Of a stretch of DNA of 64,000 bases, positions 26,401-37,400 are shown piece after piece. The DNA is from Dicaeum eximium (lineage: Eukaryota; Chordata; Aves; Passeriformes; Dicaeidae). Each line of letters starts with the position of its first letter. Position 1 is the stretch's first letter. The stretch covers positions 1 to 64,000 of the forward strand of contig VWZP01007508.1 in assembly GCA_013396995.1 (NCBI GenBank). The letters are read 5' to 3'. Made by a program: the position numbers and the translations under genes. The notes under the pieces were generated by a model. It did not search any database and was not told where the DNA came from. It worked only from the letters and a program-made list of their open reading frames with translations.

Positions 26401-29220
26401 TAATTCTCTACATGGTGCTTTGGCTCACATTATCTGCATGTCCACGCTGCATTAATGGGGCACTCCGAATAAAGGCAGCCCAGCCAGCCCCACGAGATGC
26501 AGGCTGCACTGGGGTGGTGCAGTGCCACACTGCCCCAGCCACCCTGTCACCAGCAGGGTCTGGAACCCCCAGCCAGCAGGGTCCAGCCTTGGAATCACTG
26601 CAAGGCAACCTATTACACTGGGTAAGTCGTGGTGATTCCAGCTCAGCAACAGTAAGGGAAAGCTCTCAGTCCCAAAAACTCCTTTCCCACATTTTGTGGG
26701 CTGTTTTCATAGGAGCCTGCCTGGGTTCTGAGCTCTTCCATATGTGCAGTGAGGGGCATCTCTCTTCCTCTCAGCCACATGCTGCATCTGTGCAGCAACT
26801 CCTGCTCCTGTGCCACACAGCCTGCAACGCAGAGGGTTCCTCAGGACATTTGACACACATCCCTTCTCAAAATAACCAGTTGCAGTGCACTCAGGCTGGA
26901 ATTATGCATCGATTCTGCAAGCTCAGACTTGCAGGAACAAATCCAGAACTACCACTATGCCAACTGGAAACCACCTGATTTGAATTAAAGCATCACTGGT
27001 GTCCAGTGCAAGTGGAGGAGAGAAAGGGAGAAAATACAAAGGGAAGGTAGAACTTGGACAAATCACAAAGGGGACTGATGGATGCAAGGTGGTACTGCAA
27101 CTGCTAGCCATAAGATTATTTTTTGGTGTTTTGGTTGTTTTGTTTGGTTGGTTGCTTGGGGGTTTTTTGGTTTTTTTTGTTTGTTTGTTTTTGTTGTTGG
27201 GGGAATGGGATGGGGGCTATGGGGTTTTTTTATTGATAAAGTCAAGGGGCAGACTGAAAACAAGATTCTTTAGGTAATTTTTTTACCAAGCAGTCAAACA
27301 AACAATTGGGCTGCTATGTTTTCAGACATGAATAATGGTGTCTTCCATGCCAAGAAGTGAAGGAATTTAAGGAGAGGGTGAGATGTGTAAAATAGAAGGC
27401 ATTTCACAATTTTTTTTGTCCTCTGCATTACAGTTCACTGCCTTCATCAATTGTACTTGTGCAGCAGGTCTCTGAGGCTGACAAAGTGTGCCACATGTGA
27501 AGGGATGCTATGAGCAGCCAAGCACAGAAACTTCTTTGATTCTCACCTGCTAAAGTCAGTGTGAGCTATGGAACACCATATATCCTGAATCCTTCAGCAT
27601 TCAATCCTAAAAAACCCCCACAGCTTCAAGAAAACATTGCTATTCTCTTACTGACCAACTGTTGGGGGATTTTCTGTTGTTATGGTAATAAGTATTTTAC
27701 AGTATGCTTTAAAATAAACAACGAAAGGTCACACTTTGTCACTATGTACCTACTATGTTTTGTGGGTTTGCCAATCTGTCCTCTTCCCTTCCCTCCAAAT
27801 ATATATAAATTCTTAGTTTTCATTTACAGTTTAACAGTATTGGAATGCTTATGCTGGAAACACTGAATGAGAATATTCTGCCATCCAATCCAAAATAAAA
27901 TCCCTGCTTTCTCTTCTAAAATTTGCAAATAATTTGTTACTTTTTACTCTGAAAATGTTCAATAACCTTCATTGGTTTTAACATTGGTTTAAATCTTGTT
28001 GACTTTGCTGTTTCCTCTGTGCCCATTGTTGCCTCCTTTCAAGCTGGATTCATGGATTTCAATGGCGTTGTGGACAGTTCTGTTCTTGCAGATTTACTCG
28101 TGAAGTCCAAGCTCTTGCAGTAGTGTGCTCATTGTTGCATGTGGTAACGTGTCAGTATATCAAAATTCCGGTATGATAAGTACCTGTCGCAGTTGTGTCA
28201 TCTTTATTCAACATGAATGGGCTCAAAACTTACTTTCAGGTAAGTTTTGTTTGAGATTTTCCATAACACAATCCAGTGAGTAAACTGTGCCTAATGCTTA
28301 CAGGTATGATATGGGAAAACCTACCTTGAAGAAGCTTCATCCCAGATAAGATGCACCATAAGAACTCCTGCATGACAGCCCCCATTTGGCCTTACATAAC
28401 CCTTGGGACATGGTGGCACGCTGTGTTTAAAGCATTAGGAATGAAGTTGGCTTTGGAAAGAAACTAGAAATTCTGCGGGATCATGTGTTTGGACTTGCCA
28501 TGTGCACGGTTCAGGAGTTACTACGTGGATCACTTTCTCCCAGTCATCTGAACCGTGAGTCACGCAAACCGAAAGCACAAGGCGGGTGTGTGAACCAAGC
28601 ACATGGGGGTGTTCCTGGGGCTTCTCCTCGCCTTTCCAGAGCCCTCCTTTCCTGCCCTGTCCCATCCAGGGCAACTACATTTACACCTTTGGGAAGCCAG
28701 GGTGCCAAGCACCTCAGCCACCGCCTGCGATGGAGGCCGGGCTGTTAAAGGATAAAACACCTCACGGGTGAGTCTCGGGAAGTCTCCATGACTCAAACTT
28801 CCACCTACAGCTGGAAGCCTGGCCATCTTTGTTTTGTTTAACTGAGCAGGAACAGGAGCACTGTACTAGCTAAGGGCTTACCACGGCAAACACAAATGTG
28901 TCTCCCGAGCCCGGGCTCTCCGAGGGGTGCCTGCAGCCCCGGACAGGCCAGCTCACGGCCAAAAGCACATGCACAGAAATAGTTTCCAAACCCCAAAAGC
29001 AAACCTGAAACTGGATCCGTACAGAATGGCTTCTGGAGCTCAGATAGCAAACCTGCTCCGCCGGGTCTGATTGCAAGCCCAGGGTTACCGTCGGCTATCG
29101 GCTGATTTTTTTACTTCAGCCAAATTTGAAATGTGGGCTGACGGAGGGAGCTTAAATAAATTTATTAAATAAAATTAAAAAAACCCCAAACAAACAACAA
29201 TCCTACAAAAATACATACTA
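23447..29220. other. Intergenic upstream of the EIF4G2 CpG island
   Basis: No supported gene. The longest unbroken frame in the intergenic DNA (26370-26978, + strand, 202 codons) has no recognisable domain and no conserved context, so I treat it as chance. A G/T-rich low-complexity stretch lies at 27117-27235. GC content starts to rise from about 28,480 towards the promoter. Single AP-1-like TGAGTCA sites such as 28555-28561 are too common to interpret. Confidence 0.45.
27117..27235. repeat. G/T-rich low-complexity tract
   Basis: Made almost only of T and G in runs such as TTTTGGTTGTTTTGTTTGG and TTTGTTTGTTTG, ending in GGGGGAATGGG. Strand composition is strongly skewed. Any reading frame through it is an artefact. 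Confidence 0.85.
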
Positions 29221-29224
29221 GCAG

Positions 29225-29284
<60 letters not shown>

Positions 29285-29286
29285 AA
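29225..29286. repeat. Compound (AC)n(AT)n microsatellite
   Basis: An AC run (about 29225-29242) passes directly into an AT run (about 29243-29276) and ends GTATGTATA. It sits at the left edge of the EIF4G2 CpG island. Confidence 0.95.
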
Positions 29287-29643
29287 AAAAGTACCCTTCT
29301 GTGAACGTGCCTGCAGCTCACACGGCAGGCCCCTGGCACTGGAGCTCTGTGAGGGCTGCAGCTCAGCAGCAAACGGCGCGGGGACACGGCGGCCGAATGG
29401 CCGCCATGGCGCGGCTACGCCACTTGCGCAGGCCCCGATACCCTGCGCGGCGGCGCCGGCAGCCCCTGGCGCAGCAGCGTTCGTGAATACCGGTGCTGCA
29501 CTGCGGCGGCTGCACGGCGCAACCAAACCTCCTCCCTCCACCGCCCACCCCGGCCCTGGCACCGCCCCCTTCCTCGGCTGTGATTGGCAGGACGGGGGGA
29601 GTGGGCGGCGGCGGTTGGCGGGGGGCGGCGGGGGGGGGGGGGG

Positions 29644-30365
29644 NNNNNNNNNNNNNNNNNNNNNNNNNNNNNNNNNNNNNNNNNNNNNNNNNNNNNNNNN
29701 NNNNNNNNNNNNNNNNNNNNNNNNNNNNNNNNNNNNNNNNNNNNNNNNNNNNNNNNNNNNNNNNNNNNNNNNNNNNNNNNNNNNNNNNNNNNNNNNNNNN
29801 NNNNNNNNNNNNNNNNNNNNNNNNNNNNNNNNNNNNNNNNNNNNNNNNNNNNNNNNNNNNNNNNNNNNNNNNNNNNNNNNNNNNNNNNNNNNNNNNNNNN
29901 NNNNNNNNNNNNNNNNNNNNNNNNNNNNNNNNNNNNNNNNNNNNNNNNNNNNNNNNNNNNNNNNNNNNNNNNNNNNNNNNNNNNNNNNNNNNNNNNNNNN
30001 NNNNNNNNNNNNNNNNNNNNNNNNNNNNNNNNNNNNNNNNNNNNNNNNNNNNNNNNNNNNNNNNNNNNNNNNNNNNNNNNNNNNNNNNNNNNNNNNNNNN
30101 NNNNNNNNNNNNNNNNNNNNNNNNNNNNNNNNNNNNNNNNNNNNNNNNNNNNNNNNNNNNNNNNNNNNNNNNNNNNNNNNNNNNNNNNNNNNNNNNNNNN
30201 NNNNNNNNNNNNNNNNNNNNNNNNNNNNNNNNNNNNNNNNNNNNNNNNNNNNNNNNNNNNNNNNNNNNNNNNNNNNNNNNNNNNNNNNNNNNNNNNNNNN
30301 NNNNNNNNNNNNNNNNNNNNNNNNNNNNNNNNNNNNNNNNNNNNNNNNNNNNNNNNNNNNNNNNN
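29644..30365. other. Assembly gap (722 N)
   Basis: A run of 722 Ns directly after a G-rich stretch ending in about 14 consecutive Gs. It falls in the middle of the CpG island. Any reading frame across it is meaningless. Confidence 0.99.
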
Positions 30366-30730
30366 GGTTAGAGCGACGGAGACGGGATCGGGTAGTGCTT
30401 GTCCGTACGGGCCATTTCTTTAGTTGCCTCGGGTCGGCTGCAGGGTGGTAGTGTGGCCGCACCCGCAGTGCCCCCCAGGTTTTCCTTGGAGGGAGAAGCC
30501 GGGTACACGTAGTGGGTTGCGGTCTCAGGATCCACCTAAGTGGTGGGGAGGGGACGAGAGGATTTTCTAATTATTCCTTTTACTATTGTTCACCGCCTTC
30601 TTTTCGCGCGAGCGGAGAGCGGGCTGCCGAAGCGCCGCGTCAGCCCCCTCACCCACGTTTCCTGTTTGGAGGGCTCGGGCGGTGCGGGGCGACGCGGCCC
30701 GCTTCCCCCTCGTGCCTCCTGGGGCGGGCG

Positions 30731-30731
30731 N
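30731..30731. other. Single ambiguous base
   Basis: One N within GC-rich sequence (GGGCGGGCG-N-GCACTCGCC), consistent with poor read quality across the island. Confidence 0.98.
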
Positions 30732-31397
30732 GCACTCGCCGCGCTCGGCTCTGCGAGGGCTCCGAGCACAGCCGGGACGCTTCCAGGCTTCCCTCTCTCA
30801 GGCCTTTCGGCCCCCGGGCTTGCTGTTCTGCTGCATGAGCAATGCAGTGAGGTTCTTTCTGCAAGCTGAAAGTTGAGGTGGTGGGTGGATGGTACCTTTT
30901 TTCATTTTTTGGTGGGTTAGTACATGGACCTAGAATACACGCCTATTACTGCATTACGCGTGCGTTTTGTTCTTTGACGCTTTTCACTTCAGAATTTGGC
31001 TGCTTTGTGCCATTGTAATCATAGGTCCTAAATCAGGTCAGTAAAGGAGTCATTGTGCTGTATAATCAGAAAAAAGTACTTTCGTTCTTTTCTGCAGGTA
31101 CTCTTGGCTTTTGGGTAAACTTGAGGGTTTTGTTCAGTCCATGATTCCCTTGTCTCTTTCCCCTCACCCCTGCTAGAAGACACGGCTATAATGATGAAAT
31201 CGGCAAAGTATTGCATGAATGAAAATGTTCTTTTTGTAAAGTTCAGTGTTGGAGGGTTCTCATTGTTGAACAAACGTTTGTACTTTTTAAAATTAGATGT
31301 TATGGCTGATAGTAAACAAGTATTATATGAATGCTTGGTTTGTCTTTCTAGGTTTTGTTTTTCCCTACCCCGTCAATTTAATTTTATTCTTTTGAAG

Positions 31398-31421
31398 ATT
31401 CTTCGTTGTCAAGCCGCCAAA
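31398..31421 (+). other. EIF4G2: EIF4G2 5' UTR part of the first coding exon
   Basis: The exon containing the start codon most likely begins after the acceptor TTTTGAAG (AG at 31396-31397), which has a T/C-rich tract upstream. This leaves 24 bases of leader before the GTG. A second possible acceptor, TTTCTAG ending at 31351, would add 46 bases. I prefer the nearer site because I recall the conserved vertebrate leader entering at this point, but transcript data are needed to decide. Confidence 0.6.
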
Positions 31422-31425
31422 GTGG
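31412..31425 (+). promoter_or_regulatory. EIF4G2: Non-AUG (GTG) initiation site of EIF4G2
   Basis: The start GTG at 31422-31424 sits in AGCCGCCAAAGTGG, with A at -3, G at +4 and an upstream GCCGCC, close to the ideal vertebrate initiation context. The residues after it, VESAIAEGGASRF, match the known start of mammalian EIF4G2, whose only start is GUG. No ATG lies between the preferred acceptor and this codon. Confidence 0.93.
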
Positions 31426-34400
31426 AGAGTGCGATTGCAGAAGGGGGTGCTTCTCGTTTCAGGTACCTTTTGTTTGTTTGTTGAGTAGTTAGCAATGGAA
31501 AATCTGCTTGGAGGGGATCTTAAATTAATGTAACGTTAATACCAAAACTGAGATGTTTGGACTTAACCAGGACTCCGTGGTTGTTTTTAACAGTGCTTCT
31601 TCAGGCGGAGGAGGTGGTAGGGGTGCACCTCAGCACTATCCCAAGACTGCCAGCAACAGGTATGTCATCTTGCTCTTTGATTTGCCTGATTGCAAAGTCA
31701 CAGCATGTTGGAGAGTGAGGATAGAATGGAAAAGAGACTAGTTCTAAAGTTGTACCAGAAATACCTACTGAGTTAATGACCTTGAAATGTTTTCCAGTCT
31801 GGGCCCTTTAAAGTGTACCTCATGGTTAAAAGGAGGTGCATGGGCTTGTTCATATATTTACTTAAAACTTGTGGAGAGTTTCTTTGGGTGCTAGGGATTG
31901 TTGTTGAGTGAGTACTGTGCAGCAGATGTTAAAGTGTTGGTAGGGACAATTGTGTGTTCTTAACAAAGCAAGTAATGGAATTGGTTTGAGAAAGGCAACA
32001 GTGAAAGGTTGAAATGGCAGTTCTTTAAATCACTTGTTTCTGTTTTAACAACTGTATTCTTCAAAATTTTGCAGCGAGTTCCTGGGGAAAACCCCAGGGC
32101 AAAACGCTCAGAAATGGATTCCTTCACGAAGCACTAGACGAGATGACGACTCCGCAAACGACAAAGAACGACATGATGCAATCTTCAGGAAAGTAAGAGG
32201 GTAAGTTCTTCACAAGACTACTTATTTCCTTACTGTTTTCGTTAGCAATGTGTCCCTAAAAAATGGGCTGGAGGAAAGGAAGATTTGGGCCTTGAGTTGG
32301 GGGAGGTGTGTCTTTTAGCAGGGAACCAACCTGATAATCTAGCAGCTGAAAACACTTAAAGTAGTTACTGTAAGCAGATCACTGTTTTCAATGCTACTTC
32401 ACAGTCTGAAGATCTCAAAAAAAGTTGAACGGAAAATTGCACTTTTCAATTTTTTAATAGTCTTACAAAAAGATAAGTTGAGTCTAAAGTGACTCGTATG
32501 CTTACAGTATCTGTATATTCTGTGTTTTTGGTTTTTGTTTCTCTTTAGCATACTAAATAAGCTTACTCCTGAAAAGTTTGACAAGCTATGCCTTGAGCTC
32601 CTCAATGTGGGTGTAGAATCTAAGCTCATCCTAAAAGGGGTCATACTGCTGGTAAGCTGGTTGCATTTCTTATAACTACAGTTTTTTTGCATGCTAAAAG
32701 GCAGGGGGTTGGGATACAGAAGTGGCATGAGCAATGCTTTTGTGTATTTGGATTATCAAACGCCCCCTCTCCCCCCCCCCGCTTTCTGTGTAAAAAAGGA
32801 TCTCCTGGGGAGGAAGTAGGTTTAATGCTTTCTTGTTTAGAAGTCTGCACAATCACTGAATGTGATTAGGGGTTCTGTGATTATTTTTAAAAATAATTTA
32901 AGGTGCCAGTTAGCAGTCTTACTTGCTTGGCCCCTTCTCTTTTCCTGAGGAGCAAGCCTCTTGGTTTTGGAGAGGCTACCACTGGTGACATCTTAGGACA
33001 CTCATGTAACTGTTACATCACTTTGTTTTAAATGAGATCAGATTGGTGATACTGACATATGTCAGTATAATAAACTTGAGTTTTGTCGGCCTAGGATTGT
33101 ACAGGCTCTTCAGTAGCATGCAGTGGCTTTTTTGCTTTGCTTCAGCATTAAGGCTGGTGTTGGACTACACTGTTTTTGTGTTAGATTAGCAGAAAACAGG
33201 ATCTTCTAGATAAGAGCAGTAATTATCCAATCTGTGTCTTATAACTCACTTTCCTAACACTTGCACCCTGCTGATGCTTGCTGCATTGCTCACCCTGAAT
33301 CTCTGTAGATCGTAGACAAAGCCCTTGAAGAGCCCAAGTATAGCTCGCTGTACGCTCAACTATGTCTGCGACTGGCAGAAGATGCACCCAACTTTGATGG
33401 CCCATCAGCAGAGAGTCATCCAGGACAGAAGCAAAGCACAGTGAGTGCATCTCTCAATCTGGAATGGTAAATTTTGGATGCATTTGTAGCTGCCCTGATT
33501 AGCTTAATTGTTTTCTTTGTTCTTTTTTTGTAGACATTCAGACGCCTCCTAATATCTAAACTTCAAGATGAATTTGAAAACCGAACCAGAAATGTTGATA
33601 GTAAGTTTTAAAACCACTTTAATACAGAATCAATTTCTTGTCTTTTCCCACAGCCATGTAAAACAGGCTTCTTTATTTTCCAGTCTATGATAAGCATGAT
33701 GGTCCCCTCCTCCCTGAGGAGGAGGAACAGAGAGCCATTGCCAAGATCAAGATGCTGGGGAACATCAAATTCATTGGAGAACTTGGCAAGCTTGATCTTA
33801 TTCATGAATCTATCCTTCATAAGTGCATCAAAACAGTGAGTATTCAGATTGGGTGGAAGCTAGGAGCAAAACAAAACTTAAAAACAGAAAAAAAAAAAGC
33901 CCCATGCAAATGTTAATGCTGCTTTGGGAATCTTGGAGCAGGAGCATAAAATGGCACAGAAATGTTTCCTGACAATTACCCATCCCCTATTGTTATCTTT
34001 CAGCATGATTAGAGAAGTAAAATCATGTTTGTTCAAAGCCAAAGGAATTGTCTCCAATGAGTTTTGCCCGGGCAGAAGTGTGCTGTAGGTGCTTCAAAGT
34101 ATACACACTTGAGAATTGGCAGTTCTTAATTTTAAGTCCATTTGCCTTCAGAACAAAGTAACATTTTTGTATATGTCAGTGTACAAAGTTCATTACTTAT
34201 TATAAATTATCATTTATAAAATTTTTCAAACCTAAATTTCCCCTTTAATTTTTCAGCTTTTGGAAAAGAAGAAGAGAGTTCAACTCAAAGATATGGGGGA
34301 GGATTTGGAGTGCCTCTGTCAGATAATGAGGACAGTGGGACCTAGATTAGATCATGCGAAAGCCAAGGTATGTGCCTATCTAGTGCAGTCATTAACCTAA

Positions 34401-37400
34401 TTAAGTGATGTGGCTAAGACTTTTGATTGCTTGAACCTTCTGCATTCAGTATTCATAAGTACAAAACAGGTCTGACTTCTCAGAGAAGAGTGTGCCAGCT
34501 ATGGCTTCTAGACCAATGCTCTTGATAGAAAAAGCCAATCTTTGAAACAGTTTTAAACATCTCACCAGAATGTAGTTAGGGTCATCGGGAAGTCATATAA
34601 GTGAGACGGTTGTTTTTCTGAACACTGCTTGAAAAGATGTGCTGAGGAGCTATTTTTAGTACAGCTAAGTGATCTGAGAGATGGGGGTTTGGAATGTAAG
34701 CTTAAAATTAACAGAATTGTGGCTGTGTTGCTTATCTCTGATTCAAATGTCTTGATGCATTAGATCTTTAAACTCTGTCATCAAAGAGCTAGAGATGGTA
34801 AGAAAGGGTAGCTTGTTGCATTATTTTGTCTTGAATGTCTTGAGTGAAAACACTCCTGGCACTGACAGAATTATCCCAACTTGTAACTTTTGTTCCCCTA
34901 GTCCTTAATGGATCAGTACTTTGCCCGTATGCGCTCCTTGATGTCAAGTAAGGAATTGCCAGCAAGGATTCGTTTCCTGCTGCAGGTATGATGATAAATC
35001 AAATGGCTCCCTCCTGCTTTTTTCTTGGAAAATTGTCATGAGTCCTTTCTTAATATCCTGCTCTTTTCCAAGGATACTGTGGAGTTGAGAGAACACAACT
35101 GGGTTCCTCGCAAAGCTTTTCTTGACAACGGACCAAAGACTATCAATCAAATCCGTCAAGATGCAGTAAAAGTGAGTGTTGCATGTAAGGTCCAGAGCCT
35201 GGCTTGGTGCTGTGCACTTGGGAGGAGGTCTCACACAGTGTGACAGTTGGCTTAAGAGTTAAAACCAGATGGATTTCAGTAATTGGGGGCTAAAAACTCT
35301 GCTTTCTTGGAACTGCTACTTGAAACTGACCGAAACTATAATTCTGTTTTAAAGGATCTGGGAGTTTTTATTCCTGCTCCTATGTCTCAAGGGATGCGAA
35401 GCGACTTCTTTCTGGAGGGACCCTTCATGCCACCCAGGATGAAACTTGACAGGGACCCACTTGGAGGGCTTGCTGATATGTTTGGACAAATGCCAGGTAC
35501 ACTGACACTGCAGGAGTGGTGGGATAGCTGTGGCTCGCTGTGCTGAATAAGAACTAAAACTGTCATTTGTCTCCTTGCTGATCCAGGTAGCGGAATTGGT
35601 ACTGGTCCAGGGGTTATTCAGGATAGATTCTCGCCCACCATGGGACGCCATCGTTCAAACCAACTCTTCAATGGCCATGGGGGTCACCTCATGCCTTCTG
35701 CTCAATCCCAGTTTGGAGACCTAGGCAAATCTTTTCTGAAAAGTCAGGTAAGGAAGATGTTCACACAGCGACTTCAGCTTGTTTAGAAGCACTTCCTGAG
35801 ATGCGTATGTTATGGATTACAGTCTGCTTATGTTGAAAGACCTATTCAGATTTGATTCTGATAACTGATGCTCAGCTGATACAAAAATTCTAAACCATTT
35901 TTTAAATTGTACAAAAGATGCAAGAATTACACTTTTTTAAAAAAAAAAAACTTAACTGCAAGAAAAGGTGCATGTGGCTTTGGTGGGTCAGAAGGGTGTG
36001 TTTTATTTAAAAGATGGCCCTGTTTTTAGGGATAGATGCTACTCTCCCACCACCCCTGCTCCTTCTTTCTCCCTTCCTGGCAAATAGAATCTTTGTTCCT
36101 CTGGTCCCTCTGGTACTACTTACCATATGATGTACGCCACTCCATCATCTGCACTTCTTTCTCTATATCTCCCTTTCTGAAATAGGGGCAAAGCCAACTC
36201 TACCATACCCAGAATCAGGGACTCTTATCCCAGCAACAAGGACAGTCGAAGGATATGCCACCTCGGTTTTCTAAGAAAGGACAGCTTAATGCAGATGAGG
36301 TACATGACATGCCTACATTATTTATAGCCTATTCTAAATATTGCCCAATGATTATAGCAAGACGCGTTATTACGAGGACTAATGCTGGAACTCTTTCTTC
36401 TCCTCCTCCTCATTCTCCTCCTCCTTTGTCCCTTCCTCTTTCACCTTTTATACCCCCCCTCACTTTCCTTAGTGTATCCAGCGTCCTGTGAGCAAGACTG
36501 AGATATGAGGGCAATTTTTTGGGGTGTCCCTTCCTTCCCACACACTTCTATGAACACTACTCTGACATCAGTTCCCATGCATCCTATTGATAACAGTACA
36601 TTTAATTAAAACTTCAGAAAATCCTGACTTTAGAAACCCTGAAGTGCTGGACCAGGTTAATTTTTTTTTGTTTTGTTTTCTTTTGTTTAGAACTGGCTAA
36701 TAGGCAAAATTTCAAATGCAGAGTAAACTGCATTGTGATTTTGAGTGTTAACCAGACTTGTATCCTGATTTCTGAGCAATTTGGTAGAGTTCTATCTTGG
36801 CTGTAAAATACATCAACAAACATGCTGATTATCTTCTTGGGTCTCTAACATACTGCATCTAAAAGGAGCATTTCTAGGTTTTTATACCAGTTAAACTAAA
36901 TGCCAGTAAGTCCTGTCAAGGAGAGTTTCAGAACACATGTGGCTTAGTCTGTATTTGAGTATTAATATTCTAGAAATGGAGTCATGCTTCAGTGAGATCA
37001 GTTGGAGTGAGTCCATGGCTGTGTATTGTTGGTCAGGATACTTGAAGCAATTTGAGTTTTTCTTTGACTTACTGTTTACAGATTAGCCTGAGACCTGCTC
37101 AGTCTTTTCTGATGAATAAAAACCAAGTGCCAAAGCTTCAGCCCCAGATAACTATGATTCCTCCCAGTGCTCAACCACCACGCACTCAGACACCGCCTTT
37201 GGGACAGGTAAATACAAAAAATTCCTGTATATTGTTGGCTATTCTTTACTGTTTGTGCTTGGAAAACTTAATTTCAAATGTGGGAAGGGAGAGAGAAGTC
37301 TTTGATTGCCCAGAGCAGGACTTGAGAAAAGAATGTATGAAACCAAACTAATTAGAGTTCCATCTGCTTTTTTGTTTTGCATTGTAGACCTTGATATAAG

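Larger units (their letters stand above)
29290..30870. promoter_or_regulatory. CpG island, presumed EIF4G2 promoter and first exon (interrupted by a gap)
   Basis: GC content and CpG density jump sharply here and fall again after 30,870, as at a housekeeping promoter. Visible elements include an NF-Y-type box TGATTGGC (29581-29588), GC boxes such as CACCGCCCCC and GTGGGCGGCGG, an NRF1-like TTGCGCAGGC, and a YY1-like GGCCGCCATGGC (29399-29410). The island lies just upstream of the first EIF4G2 exon I can place, so it should drive that gene. The transcription start and the first, non-coding exon cannot be set because 29644-30365 is unsequenced and no downstream donor is unambiguous. An EIF4G2 leader exon may lie in 30,366-30,870. 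Confidence 0.8.

Noticed and set aside
27063..27277. Hydrophobic small-protein frames (runs of Phe, Leu, Val, Gly)
   Set aside because: Produced by the G/T-rich low-complexity tract; hydrophobicity follows from T-rich codons.
29218..30462. Very long open frames on both strands (up to about 414 codons)
   Set aside because: They exist only because they pass through 722 Ns; the sequenced parts are microsatellite and GC-rich promoter DNA.
34386..34500. GTGATGT and CTGA motifs suggesting another intronic snoRNA
   Set aside because: Box C is imperfect, no flanking complementarity was found, and such short motifs are expected by chance.
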